A stretch of DNA of 42,938 bases from a bacterium (GCA_029559475.1 JAKQBN010000008.1:1-42938), one strand, 5' to 3'. Counted from the first letter of the stretch, positions 17,818-26,838 are shown. Numbers and translations are program-made. Notes: generated from the sequence alone by a model not told the origin.

Positions 17818-18830
17818 AAATAATCGATCTGAGAAGCGACACGGTCACAAGACCGTCCGAAGCGATGCGTAAAGCGATGTACAAAGCTGAAGTGGGTGAC
17901 GATGTTTACGGTGATGATCCGACAGTAAACAGGCTTGAAGGGCTCGGGGCTGAGATGCTTGGAACGGAAGCGGCTATCTTTGCAACAAGCGGAACTCAGG
18001 CAAATCTTCTGGCACTTTTGGCACACTGCGAAAGGGGAGATGAATATATAGTCGGTCAACACGCTCACACATATAAGTATGAGGGCGGAGGAGCGGCAGT
18101 TCTGGGCTCTATCCAGCCGCAGCCTTTAGAGATGAACGAGAACGGAATGATAGATCTAAAGGTCGCAAAGACTTTCATAAAAGACGATGATGATTTTCAC
18201 TACTCTAAAACAAGACTGCTCTGCCTCGAGAATACTTACGGCGGAAGAGTAGTGCCTATGGAATATTTAAAAGAGGCACATACTTTCGCAGGGAAGCACA
18301 AACTGAAACTCCACCTTGATGGTGCGCGCGTTTTCAATGCGGCTGTTAAGCTGAATATTGATGTCAAGGGAATAACTAAACACTTCGATTCAGTTCAGGT
18401 CTGTCTTTCAAAAGGTCTCGGAGCGCCGGTGGGTTCGCTGCTTTGTTCATCAAAGGAAGTCATAGATAAAGCAAGACGCTGGAGAAAAGTTCTGGGCGGA
18501 GGAATGCGACAGGCTGGTATCATAGCCGCAGGCGGAATTTATGCGCTTGAACATAATGTTCATAGGCTTTCAGAGGATCATAAAAATGCAAAACTTCTCG
18601 CAGAAGGTCTGAGCAAAATAGACGGAATAAAGCTCGATCTGAGCGCAGTCGAAACCAACATGGTTTTCATCGAGCTCACTAAGAATGTAAAAAACGACAT
18701 TCAGGCTTTCATGCAAGACAGAAATATCTTAATATCAGGTCATAAGAACATCAGACTTGTCACGCATCTCGATGTAGATGAGAAGGATATAAAGAGAGTT
18801 GTAGCTGCGTTTAATGAGTTCTTTAAATAA
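17814..18830 (+). CDS. ltaE: Low-specificity L-threonine aldolase
   Basis: This 338-residue PLP enzyme has the family start IDLRSDTVTRPSEAMRKAM and the VGDDVYGDDPTVNRLE segment (27-42). PLP-binding residues include HLDGARVFNAA and the lysine K200 in QVCLSKGLGAPVGS. It cleaves L-threonine or allo-threonine to glycine and acetaldehyde, or runs in the aldol direction on other aldehydes. It overlaps the small membrane protein gene and precedes the split transketolase by 24 bases. The assignment is firm; the biological role in this operon (amino-acid catabolism or synthesis of a hydroxy-amino acid) is open. Confidence 0.93.
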   Translation: MKIIDLRSDTVTRPSEAMRKAMYKAEVGDDVYGDDPTVNRLEGLGAEMLGTEAAIFATSGTQANLLALLAHCERGDEYIVGQHAHTYKYEGGGAAVLGSIQPQPLEMNENGMIDLKVAKTFIKDDDDFHYSKTRLLCLENTYGGRVVPMEYLKEAHTFAGKHKLKLHLDGARVFNAAVKLNIDVKGITKHFDSVQVCLSKGLGAPVGSLLCSSKEVIDKARRWRKVLGGGMRQAGIIAAGGIYALEHNVHRLSEDHKNAKLLAEGLSKIDGIKLDLSAVETNMVFIELTKNVKNDIQAFMQDRNILISGHKNIRLVTHLDVDEKDIKRVVAAFNEFFK

Positions 18831-18854
18831 TAAAAATGATAATGCTGAAATAAT

Positions 18855-19652
18855 ATGAAAGATTACGCAGAAATAGCTAAGACCATCAGAAGAGATATCA
18901 TTGAGATGATCTTCGCAGCTGGATCAGGTCATGCGGGAGGATCACTGAGTCTGGCTGATATTTTTGCCGTGCTGTACTTCGGAGAAATGAATCACGATCC
19001 TTCCAGACTTCAGTGGGAAGAAAGGGACAGACTTATTCTGTCAAAAGGACATGCCGCGCCTGTGCTGTATTCAGCACTGGCGAGAAGCGGATATTTCGAT
19101 CCGGATAATCTGAAAACGCTGCGAAAAACCGATTCTTTTCTCGAAGGCCATCCGGCTATGAAGACACCCGGCGTTGAAGTCGGAACAGGTTCGCTCGGTC
19201 AGGGACTTTCAATAGGCTGCGGACTCGCGGTTTATTTCAAAAAAAGACAGACTTCACAGCGTGTTTTTGTGATCTTAGGAGACGGCGAGCTTCAGGAAGG
19301 GCAGAACTGGGAAGCCTTCATGTTCGCCGGTCATAACAAGCTGAATAATCTGACCGCCGTGATCGACTTAAACGACCTTCAGATAGACGGGAATGTATCG
19401 GAAGTCAATACGATCGAACCTATAGCAGATAAAATGAAAGCTTTCAACTGGAATTATGAAGCGATTGACGGACATAACATTGATCAGATCCAGAATGCAT
19501 TTAAAAATGCAAGGCTTTCAGAAAAGCCTTTTGCGGTCATTGCCAAGACGGTAAAGGGCCGTGGGGTTTCATACATGGAGAACAGGGCGGAATGGCACGG
19601 AAAACCGCTGAATAAAGAAGATCATGATAAAGCTATGAAAGAACTATTATGA
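18855..19652 (+). CDS. Transketolase, N-terminal (TPP-binding) subunit
   Basis: The 265-residue protein covers the TPP pyrophosphate-binding half of transketolase. It shows GHAGGSLSLADIFAVLYF (25-42), SKGHAAPVLYSAL and the GDG...N metal motif GDGELQEGQNWEA. Split transketolases (N and C halves as separate genes) are common in anaerobes and archaea. The C half follows with an ATGA overlap. It transfers two-carbon ketol units between sugars in the pentose phosphate pathway. The placement beside KAS III and ACP genes also allows a specialised C2-transfer role. Confidence 0.93.
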   Translation: MKDYAEIAKTIRRDIIEMIFAAGSGHAGGSLSLADIFAVLYFGEMNHDPSRLQWEERDRLILSKGHAAPVLYSALARSGYFDPDNLKTLRKTDSFLEGHPAMKTPGVEVGTGSLGQGLSIGCGLAVYFKKRQTSQRVFVILGDGELQEGQNWEAFMFAGHNKLNNLTAVIDLNDLQIDGNVSEVNTIEPIADKMKAFNWNYEAIDGHNIDQIQNAFKNARLSEKPFAVIAKTVKGRGVSYMENRAEWHGKPLNKEDHDKAMKELL

Positions 19653-20593
19653 CAGATATTAAAGAAGAAAAGACCGCCAACAGGTTCGGCTACAGTGATG
19701 CGCTTCTTGACCTTATCGAAATAGATAAGAATATCATAGCTCTCGACGCAGATCTGGCAAAATCAACCACAACTTTCAGGATAAAAGAAAAATATCCCGA
19801 CAATTTTATAGATGTGGGGATAGCAGAACAGAACCTGATCGGGATAGCCGCTGGATTATCACTGAACGGGCACATTCCTTTTGTTTCAACCTACGCTGCT
19901 TTTGTAGCAGGGCGAGCTTTCGACCAGATAAGAACGACAGTATGCTATTCAAATTTAAATGTGAAACTTGCGGGAATGCATGTCGGCATTACCGTAGGCG
20001 CGGACGGTCCGACCCATCAGATGCTCGAGGACATCGCTCTTATGCGCGTACTTCCGAACATGATAATTCTAAATCCTTGCGATGTGAATGAAGCCTATAA
20101 TGCTACAGTTCAGGCGTATAAACATAAAGGACCTGTTTATATCAGATTCGTCAGAGAAGCAACGCCTATACTGACTTCTCGCGAAGACGAATTCGTAATC
20201 GGTAAAGCAAAGATCCTCAGGCAGGGAAAAGATATAACCGTTGTTTCATCGGGACAGATATTATCTAATGTTATTGAAGCATGCAAGATGCTAGAAAAAG
20301 AAGGTTTTGATATTGAGCTGATTAATGTTCATACGATTAAACCGCTTGATGTTAAATGTATAGCTGATTCAGTCAGAAAAACAGGAAAGCTTTTCGTAGT
20401 TGACGAGCATCAGATCCACGGAGGATTGGGAACTGCCGTTTTTGAAGCTCTGATGCTGGAGAACATTCAGGTTAGATCAGGTATTATCGCTGTAAATGAT
20501 ACATTCCTTACTTCAGGTTCGCCGGATGAACTTCTGGAGAAATATGGTTTTTCGTCAGTTGCTGTTAAATATAAAATTCAATCATTTTATTAA
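19649..20593 (+). CDS. Transketolase, C-terminal subunit
   Basis: The 314-residue protein carries the pyrimidine-binding domain, with the activating Glu in FIDVGIAEQNLIGIAAGL and the FVSTYAAFVAGRAFDQIR segment. A transketolase C-terminal domain follows (VVSSGQILSNVIEACKML). It forms the active site jointly with the subunit just upstream. Together the pair is a complete transketolase of about 580 residues, slightly shorter than the single-chain form of about 660. Lack of sequence for other TPP acceptors (no lipoyl domain nearby) argues against a dehydrogenase. Confidence 0.93.
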   Translation: MTDIKEEKTANRFGYSDALLDLIEIDKNIIALDADLAKSTTTFRIKEKYPDNFIDVGIAEQNLIGIAAGLSLNGHIPFVSTYAAFVAGRAFDQIRTTVCYSNLNVKLAGMHVGITVGADGPTHQMLEDIALMRVLPNMIILNPCDVNEAYNATVQAYKHKGPVYIRFVREATPILTSREDEFVIGKAKILRQGKDITVVSSGQILSNVIEACKMLEKEGFDIELINVHTIKPLDVKCIADSVRKTGKLFVVDEHQIHGGLGTAVFEALMLENIQVRSGIIAVNDTFLTSGSPDELLEKYGFSSVAVKYKIQSFY

Positions 20594-20614
20594 TTAATAA
20601 AAGATAAATATTAC

Positions 20615-20643
20615 TTTACTTTGTGCGGAATGATGCTTAAATT
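20615..20643 (+). promoter_or_regulatory. Promoter for the KAS III-SDR-ACP-GNAT group
   Basis: TTTACT (20615-20620), 17 bases and TAAATT (20638-20643), about 22 bases before the KAS III ATG. This short leader fits a strong GGAGG site at 20654-20658. It would let the acyl genes be expressed apart from the transketolase pair. Confidence 0.5.
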
Positions 20644-20665
20644 TTAGAATTATGGAGGTTCCCTG

Positions 20666-21622
20666 ATGACAGCAGGTATCAAAGCAATAGAGTATTATCT
20701 CCCGGAAAAAGTTCTTTCAAACGATGAACTATCGTCGGTTTTTCCTGATTGGACACCCGAGAAGATATTTGAAAAAACCGGAATCAGGAACAGGCATATA
20801 TGTCAAGATGATGAATGCGCCTCTGACCTGGCTGTAAAAGCCGCAGAAAAACTGTTTATTTCGGGAGCGATAAGTAGAAAAGATATTGATTTTTTAATTC
20901 TTGCCACGCAGACACCGGATTATATATTGCCGACTACCGCCTGTATGATTCAGGACAGGCTCGGATTGCCTAAAACCTGCGGGGCTTTTGATTTTAATCT
21001 GGGATGTTCAGCTTTCGTGTACGGTCTTGCAGTATCAAAAGGACTTATAAGCGCAGGCATAGCCAGAAATATTCTTTTTATTACTTCAGAAACATACTCA
21101 AAACATATAAATCCATTGGATAAAAGTACAAGAACAATATTCGGAGACGGTGCAGCAGCGGTTCTAGTATCTGAAGGAGGTCATATTTTAGGCGAGTTCG
21201 ATCTATGTACGGACGGAAGCGGTTACGATAAGCTGATCATACACTCAGGCGGAGCACGGAAAGCAGGATCCAAAGATGATCTGTATATGTCAGGTACGGA
21301 TATATTCAATTTTACCATATCGGCAGTTCCAGAAAGTGTTGGCACAGCTTTAAGAAAAAACGGTCTGAATATCTCCGATATAGATGTTTTCGTTTTTCAC
21401 CAGGCGAATAAATTCATGCTTGACTACCTTCGTAAAAAGATCGGAATACTGGAAGATAAATTCATTATAGATATTGAGGATACAGGCAATACAGTATCGT
21501 CTACCATACCGATAGTTCTGAAAAGATCAGAAGAAAAATGTTTGATAAAGAAAGGATACAAAGTTCTGATATGCGGTTTCGGTGTCGGTCTGTCGTGGGG
21601 TTCGGCCGTGATCGAATGGTAG
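20666..21622 (+). CDS. 3-oxoacyl-ACP synthase III-like enzyme
   Basis: The 318-residue protein is a FabH-type thiolase-fold enzyme. The catalytic triad is visible as C114 in NLGCSAFVYG, H245 in FHQAN and N275 in DTGNTVSST, so it should condense or transfer acyl groups. KAS III enzymes start fatty acids from acetyl-CoA and malonyl-ACP; paralogues in accessory clusters make hydroxyacyl or branched groups. It is followed by an SDR and an ACP, not by the usual fabD/fabG/acpP set. The ATG has a GGAGG site. The accessory setting makes the housekeeping fabH role less likely. Confidence 0.9.
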   Translation: MTAGIKAIEYYLPEKVLSNDELSSVFPDWTPEKIFEKTGIRNRHICQDDECASDLAVKAAEKLFISGAISRKDIDFLILATQTPDYILPTTACMIQDRLGLPKTCGAFDFNLGCSAFVYGLAVSKGLISAGIARNILFITSETYSKHINPLDKSTRTIFGDGAAAVLVSEGGHILGEFDLCTDGSGYDKLIIHSGGARKAGSKDDLYMSGTDIFNFTISAVPESVGTALRKNGLNISDIDVFVFHQANKFMLDYLRKKIGILEDKFIIDIEDTGNTVSSTIPIVLKRSEEKCLIKKGYKVLICGFGVGLSWGSAVIEW

Positions 21623-21633
21623 CTTATAATATT

Positions 21634-21640
21634 AAGAGGG
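21634..21640 (+). promoter_or_regulatory. Shine-Dalgarno that decides the SDR start
   Basis: AAGAGGG lies 5 bases before the ATG at 21646. It excludes longer in-frame starts at 21538 and 21616, which run inside the KAS III gene. Confidence 0.6.
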
Positions 21641-21645
21641 ATCAA

Positions 21646-22392
21646 ATGCTAAATCCTATGGATATGACAGGAAAGCTGATAATTGTGACCGGAGCATCTG
21701 ACGGAATAGGCCGGGCAGCAGCTTTACATCTAGCTATGCTTGGAGCAAAGACAGTACTGATAAGCAGAGATGTTAATAAACTCAAGTTAATATCGGAAGC
21801 ATTAGGAAAGAATCCTCATAAAATCTATCCCTATGATCTTACTGATTTGGAGGGTATTGAGGATCTGATAAGAACAATATCCGAAGAGAACGGCAAAATA
21901 GACGGGATGGTACATTGCGCAGGAGTATCACCGATGATGCCTTTAAAAAGCACAAAATACGATCTTTTCCACAATACTATGCTGATCAATTTTTACGCTT
22001 TCGCGGAACTGGTAAGATGCGCAGGAAAAGCAGCGAACTGCAATGACGGGGCGAGTTTTCTGGCTGTATCGTCAGTTTCTTCGGTCAAAGGTAATAAAGC
22101 ACAAAGCGCTTATGCAGCTTCGAAGGCAGCAGTCTCGGGAGTTATAAAGCCTATGGCAAAGGAACTGTCATCAAGAGGGATCAGAGTAAATTCCGTACTG
22201 TTCGGAATCATCAAAACAGGTATGTACGAAAAGTTTTTGGAACAGGGTGGAGATATGTCCTTATGGAACGGGCAGTATCTTGGACTAGGGTCTCCTGAAG
22301 ATGCCGCGAATGTAATATCATTCCTGTTAAGCGATGCTTCAAAACTGATAACCGGGACAGATCTGATCGCTGACGGTGGATATTTATCATAA
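21646..22392 (+). CDS. Short-chain dehydrogenase/reductase
   Basis: The 248-residue classical SDR has the NAD(P) motif TGASDGIG near the N-terminus and the catalytic Ser in AVSSVSSVKG. The YxxxK pair is in SAYAASKAAV, and the C-terminus carries the usual DGGY. It is closest in style to FabG-like ketoreductases, so it could reduce the 3-ketoacyl product of the upstream KAS III. The substrate is inferred only from context. The ACP gene starts 18 bases after its stop. Confidence 0.92.
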   Translation: MLNPMDMTGKLIIVTGASDGIGRAAALHLAMLGAKTVLISRDVNKLKLISEALGKNPHKIYPYDLTDLEGIEDLIRTISEENGKIDGMVHCAGVSPMMPLKSTKYDLFHNTMLINFYAFAELVRCAGKAANCNDGASFLAVSSVSSVKGNKAQSAYAASKAAVSGVIKPMAKELSSRGIRVNSVLFGIIKTGMYEKFLEQGGDMSLWNGQYLGLGSPEDAANVISFLLSDASKLITGTDLIADGGYLS

Positions 22393-22410
22393 ATTTAACT
22401 GAAGGATAAA

Positions 22411-22629
22411 ATGGAAACATCAGACAAGATCAGGCTTCTTGAAGAAATGTTGGAGCTGAAGAACGGTACTTTAAATGAAAGCACTGCGCTAAAAAGTATC
22501 CCGGGCTGGGATTCTATGGCGGCACTATCTCTGATAGCTTTATGCGACGAAAAATTTCACAAAAAACTTAGTGGCGATAAAATACTCAGTTTCATTACTG
22601 TTAAAGATATTACTGATTTTATGGGCTGA
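22411..22629 (+). CDS. Acyl carrier protein
   Basis: The 72-residue protein is a divergent acyl carrier protein. The attachment serine is S35 in the motif GWDSMAAL, preceded by a four-helix-type charged N-terminus (METSDKIRLLEEML). It carries acyl groups on a 4'-phosphopantetheine arm. The motif has GWDSM instead of the fatty-acid ACP DSL, which suggests a specialised carrier, as in small biosynthetic clusters. An AAGGATAAA ribosome site precedes it. No dedicated phosphopantetheinyl transferase is seen nearby. Confidence 0.87.
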   Translation: METSDKIRLLEEMLELKNGTLNESTALKSIPGWDSMAALSLIALCDEKFHKKLSGDKILSFITVKDITDFMG

Positions 22630-22639
22630 AAACCTCGCT

Positions 22640-23518
22640 ATGATCGAACTTAAGAAAGCTTATCCCGATGACATCGGAAGAATAATTCCACTTCTTTATG
22701 ACGAATTCGGCCTCGAGAAAATGAGTGGAAGAAGACTGGAAAGACAGAAAGAGTCTTTTAGAAAACTGTTCGGAATACACTGGAATTCAAAGCAGGATCA
22801 TATCGGCTATATTCTGGAAGAAGATAAAAAAATAAGCGGTTTTATAGCTTATATTTTCTCCGAGAGAATGATCTTGGATAAAATATACAAATTCTGCAAT
22901 ATGTCAGCCTGGGCTGTTCGCAAAGGATCAAGATCATCCGCTCTTTCTCTGACTATGCCTGTAAAAGAACTGATAGAAGAAGGATATACCATAACGAATC
23001 TTTCTCCATCGCCGTCTGCTTATGATGTTTTCAGAAAGCTTCACGGGTTTAGAGATCTTGAAACTCATTATATATTGATCCCCTATATTCCCAGCGTATC
23101 CAGAAGATCATCGGTGAGCGTAAGTATTAATGAAGAAGTAGAACTGTCAGGGGTAAGTGATTTCGTAAGAAAAAATTATGAAGATTCTGCGCCTTACGGA
23201 GCTCAGATGCTTCATATTAGAACAAGCTCCGACAGCTGCAGTGTAATTTTTAAAAAAACATACTATAAAAGGTATATTCCTGCATCTGGTATTTTGTTCG
23301 TAAGCGATCCTGAAGTGTTTATAAAAAACATACAGCTTCTTCGCAGTGTGATAAACAGAAAGTCCGGCACAGCAGTTATGATTACGGATTCAAGATTTAT
23401 AAACGGAAAAAATATCAACTTCAGCTATGTAAAGAAAATGCACAATCCGAAGCTTTTTTGGTCAGAACGGTTTGAAAAAGATCGGATAGACAATCTTTAC
23501 TCTGAAAACCTTTTATAA
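22640..23518 (+). CDS. GNAT-like acyltransferase
   Basis: The 292-residue protein starts with a GNAT-like fold: MIELKKAYPDDIGRIIPLL (1-19), a central strand pair GYILEEDKKISGFIAYIFSE and a later NLSPSPSAYDVFRKLHGF region. The GNAT pyrophosphate-binding loop is not obvious, and the protein is longer than a single domain. It may contain a second degenerate acyltransferase half. The ATG at 22640 follows the ACP stop by 10 bases; longer in-frame starts run into the ACP gene. It likely releases or transfers the acyl group carried by the ACP. The 3' end overlaps the convergent deacetylase by 6 bases. Confidence 0.65.
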   Translation: MIELKKAYPDDIGRIIPLLYDEFGLEKMSGRRLERQKESFRKLFGIHWNSKQDHIGYILEEDKKISGFIAYIFSERMILDKIYKFCNMSAWAVRKGSRSSALSLTMPVKELIEEGYTITNLSPSPSAYDVFRKLHGFRDLETHYILIPYIPSVSRRSSVSVSINEEVELSGVSDFVRKNYEDSAPYGAQMLHIRTSSDSCSVIFKKTYYKRYIPASGILFVSDPEVFIKNIQLLRSVINRKSGTAVMITDSRFINGKNINFSYVKKMHNPKLFWSERFEKDRIDNLYSENLL

Positions 23519-24241
23519 AATCCCTGCTCTTATTAAGTTCTCTTTTATGTACCTTTTTAAAAGCTTTATATGAAGTTTGCATTCGCATTTTTTTTTGAAT
23601 GTATTAAGATCGTCCTTAGGCTCAACTTCTATCCTTCTTAATTCGTACAGGTATTTTATTCTGTTAGAAATCCCGTATCTTGTCGAAAAAGCCGCGTCAT
23701 ACCCGCATTCCTTCAGTTTCTTTACTGAGAATTGAGAGTAATCGTTGATCTGTCCGAAAGGATAGCTGAAATATCTGACAGGTTTTGCTGTGCGTAAATA
23801 AATTTCATTTTTAGAATCAATAAATTCAGATATCACTTCAGATTCGGATAATCCGGAAAGCCGTTTATGGGATCTTCCATGTGATCCGATCTCAACAAGA
23901 TTTTCATTACTGATTTCAGTTATACTGTTCCAGCCCATTATCCTGATCTTTTCCTTCGTATCCCATACATTATATTTACCTACATGGTCAGATGGAACGA
24001 AAAGAAGGGCAGGCAGGTTCAATTCTTTTAAAACAGGATAGAACAGTTCAATAAAACTAGTGTAAGCGTCGTCGATCGTAATTAGTACATTTTCTTTTTC
24101 GCTATCAAGCTGCTTTATGTAATCTTCCGCATTTAAAACTGTAAAATTATCTTTAATATAAACTATCTGACGCTTAAGTTCGTCCAAGGACACAGTATTA
24201 AAACCGGCCTTCTCGCCAATATTGTGATACATGAGAATCAT
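23513..24241 (-). CDS. Polysaccharide deacetylase (NodB-type)
   Basis: The 242-residue protein has the NodB start MILMYHNIGE, motif 1 TIDDAYTS (where the usual TFDDG has lost Gly) and motif 2 SHGRSHKRLS, the metal-binding HxxxH. Later it has YFSYPFGQIND. It would remove acetyl groups from N-acetylated glycans or modify lipid-linked sugars. There is no signal peptide, so it likely acts at the cytoplasmic face or on a precursor. The start overlaps the alaS stop (ATGA). It is the last gene of the holB-alaS transcript. Confidence 0.87.
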   Translation of the reverse strand: MILMYHNIGEKAGFNTVSLDELKRQIVYIKDNFTVLNAEDYIKQLDSEKENVLITIDDAYTSFIELFYPVLKELNLPALLFVPSDHVGKYNVWDTKEKIRIMGWNSITEISNENLVEIGSHGRSHKRLSGLSESEVISEFIDSKNEIYLRTAKPVRYFSYPFGQINDYSQFSVKKLKECGYDAAFSTRYGISNRIKYLYELRRIEVEPKDDLNTFKKKCECKLHIKLLKRYIKENLIRAGIL

Positions 24242-26838
24242 ATCGAACTTTTCATCGATTCCACGGCTTCTTTTAGCTTAGATACATCTTTTGCTCCGGC
24301 AGTTGCCAGATGATCCGCACCTCCGCCTCCTCCGCCCAGCATTTTAGCCACTTGACCGACTATCTGGCCCGCTTTGATCGTGCCTTTCAGATCATCGGTT
24401 ACTGCGCAGACTAGAGAAGCTTTGTTATCTATTTCAGCACCGAGCAGAATAATGCTCATCTGAAGCTGATTTCTCAAATTCTCAGCCATGTTCTTTAATA
24501 TCCGTGAATCTGAAACCTGAACTATCGAAGATATAATTGTTATGCCGTTCACAACTTTTTTCTGTGAGATCAGCTCGTTCATCTGGGTCATAGCCAGTTT
24601 CTCATTCAGCTCGTTCACCGTTTTATCCAGTTCTTTTCTGTCAAGAGAATTTTTTTCAAGACGCGAAAGTATGTCATTCTCTTTGACCGACTGCATTTTA
24701 ATTATCGTTTCGATGATGCTTCTCTGTTCAGCAGCTCTTACGACAGCATAATGACCGCAAACAGCTTCGATCCTGCGTATCCCTGCTGCGATGCTGGTTT
24801 CAGAAATAATCCTGAAATATCCGAGGTCGCCCGTTCTGGACGCATGTGTACCTCCGCACAGTTCTGCCGAAACATCGCCCATCCTAACTACTCTAACTAT
24901 CTCGCCGTACTTTTCGCCGAATAGAGCAGTAACACCTGTTTTCTTTGCCTCTGCAAGCGGCATGATCTCGGTTGTAATAGAAAGGTTCATTCTTATATAA
25001 TAATTAACTATTTCTTCTACTTTGCGGATATTTTCTTCAGACATCTTTTCGTAGTGCGAATAATCGAACCTCATAATGTCGTTCGCTACAAATGATCCCG
25101 ACTGAGCTATATGATCCCCATAGATCTTTCTGATCGCCGACTGAAGAAGATGGGTAGAGCTGTGGTGGATCCTGCATTCGTCGCGGAAATTTTTATCAAC
25201 TGACTGCATTAGAACAGTATCGTCTGAAATATTCAGATTTGCAGGTTTATCGGCTTTTATAACAAAATAGTTTCCGTCTTTTTGAACATCCAGAACTGAA
25301 AGATTCTGTCCGTTTATCTCAACAAAACCTCTATCTGCTATCTGTCCGCCAGATTCAGCATAAAATACCGACTCATCGGGAACCAGATAAATGTTTTTTT
25401 CGTCTGCTCTGTATTTAATGATATTTGAGCTTTCTTCAAGTATTTCGTAACCTTTAAATTCAGTCTCTGTACAATCAGACAGAACGATCCATTCGATATC
25501 TTTACTGTCTTTGAACTTCTGGTTTGATCGGGACTGATCCTTCTGTTTTTTCATACAAGCTTCGAATCCGGCTGTATTGAGCTTATATCCTATCTCTTCA
25601 GCCATCTGAGCGGTCAGATCGACAGGGAATCCGAAAGTATCGTAAAGTTTAAATATCGTATCTCCGTCGATTATTCTGTCAGATGATTTTTTAGCTTCCA
25701 CGAATTCATTAAAAAGTTCAATTCCTTTGTTCAGAGTGGTCAGGAACATTTTCTCTTCGGCTTGAATAATGCTTTGAGCGTGCTTGAGATATTTTCTGAT
25801 CTCAGGGAATTCATCCCCCATGACATCGGCTACAGCCGGAGCGATCTTATAAAGGACAGGTTCATTCATACCGAGCTTGGTTCCGTATCTGACAGCCCTT
25901 CTAAGTATTCGTCTTAGAACGTATCCTCTTCCTTCATTCGAAGGCATTCCGCCGTCCGAGATCGCGAAAAGCAGAGTTCTTATATGATCAGCTATGACCC
26001 TGTGTGGTATCCCGCTGTCGTCCGTCTGATATTTCGCACCTGTCACGATCTCTATCTCTGTAATAATGTCCCTGAAATGATCGATATGATAATTTGAATT
26101 CTGCTTCTGAAGCACCTGACAAATTCTTTCGAAACCCATCCCCGTATCAACATGTTTGCTCGGTAGAGGAGTCAGGATTCCTTTATCATCTTTGTTATAC
26201 TGAATAAAAACGAGGTTCCATATCTCGAAAATTCTGGAGCAGTCTCCGTTAGCCTCGCATTTGTGGCCGGGGACATTCTGCTTGTCGCAGAACTCGATGC
26301 CTCTGTCATAATGGATCTCGGTACACGGACCGCAGGGTCCTGTCTCACCCATCTGCCAGAAATTATCTTTATCGCCGTGCCTTGATATATGCGAATGATC
26401 TATGTCCGTCACGGTCTTCCAAAGCTGTTCCGACTCATCATCATCTTTATAAACTGTCGCATAGAGCTTTGATTTGTCGAGTATCCAGACTTCAGTCAAA
26501 AGCTCCCATGCCCATGAGATAGCTTCTTTTTTATAATAATCCCCGAATGACCAGTTTCCGAGCATCTCAAAAAAGGAATGATGGAATCCGTCCTTTCCGA
26601 CTTCGTCAAGATCGTTATGTTTTCCGCCCGCCCTTATGCATTTCTGGCTGTTCACAGCGCGGGTGTAATCCCTTTTTCCTGTGCCGAGAAAGATGTCCTT
26701 GAACTGATTCATTCCCGCGTTCGTAAAAAGAAGCGTAGGGTCAGTATATGGTATTACAGGCGATGCCATTACCTTTGTATGGCCTTTATTTATAAAGAAC
26801 TGAATAAAATCTTCTCTTATTTCCTTTGAACTCTTCAT
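24238..26838 (-). CDS. alaS: Alanyl-tRNA synthetase
   Basis: The 866-residue protein is close to the usual bacterial length. The N-terminal class II core starts MKSSKEIREDFIQFFINKG and has TDPTLLFTNAGMNQFKDIFLG. The editing domain has HHSSTHLLQSAI and the Cys-His zinc site CGGTHASRTGDLG. The C-terminal DHHA1-type domain has LGGGGGGADHLATAGA. It charges tRNA-Ala and clears Ser/Gly mischarging. It is fourth in the - strand series from holB and is followed by a deacetylase with a 4-base overlap. Confidence 0.97.
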   Translation of the reverse strand: MKSSKEIREDFIQFFINKGHTKVMASPVIPYTDPTLLFTNAGMNQFKDIFLGTGKRDYTRAVNSQKCIRAGGKHNDLDEVGKDGFHHSFFEMLGNWSFGDYYKKEAISWAWELLTEVWILDKSKLYATVYKDDDESEQLWKTVTDIDHSHISRHGDKDNFWQMGETGPCGPCTEIHYDRGIEFCDKQNVPGHKCEANGDCSRIFEIWNLVFIQYNKDDKGILTPLPSKHVDTGMGFERICQVLQKQNSNYHIDHFRDIITEIEIVTGAKYQTDDSGIPHRVIADHIRTLLFAISDGGMPSNEGRGYVLRRILRRAVRYGTKLGMNEPVLYKIAPAVADVMGDEFPEIRKYLKHAQSIIQAEEKMFLTTLNKGIELFNEFVEAKKSSDRIIDGDTIFKLYDTFGFPVDLTAQMAEEIGYKLNTAGFEACMKKQKDQSRSNQKFKDSKDIEWIVLSDCTETEFKGYEILEESSNIIKYRADEKNIYLVPDESVFYAESGGQIADRGFVEINGQNLSVLDVQKDGNYFVIKADKPANLNISDDTVLMQSVDKNFRDECRIHHSSTHLLQSAIRKIYGDHIAQSGSFVANDIMRFDYSHYEKMSEENIRKVEEIVNYYIRMNLSITTEIMPLAEAKKTGVTALFGEKYGEIVRVVRMGDVSAELCGGTHASRTGDLGYFRIISETSIAAGIRRIEAVCGHYAVVRAAEQRSIIETIIKMQSVKENDILSRLEKNSLDRKELDKTVNELNEKLAMTQMNELISQKKVVNGITIISSIVQVSDSRILKNMAENLRNQLQMSIILLGAEIDNKASLVCAVTDDLKGTIKAGQIVGQVAKMLGGGGGGADHLATAGAKDVSKLKEAVESMKSSI

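Noticed and set aside
22571-22639. Longer N-terminus for the GNAT-like protein
   Set aside because: It would be read out of frame through the ACP gene. The extra hydrophobic residues come from ACP codons and not from a real signal.
24542-25000. Two + strand frames within alaS
   Set aside because: They are antisense to conserved AlaRS editing-domain sequence, with Ser-rich low-sense translations.
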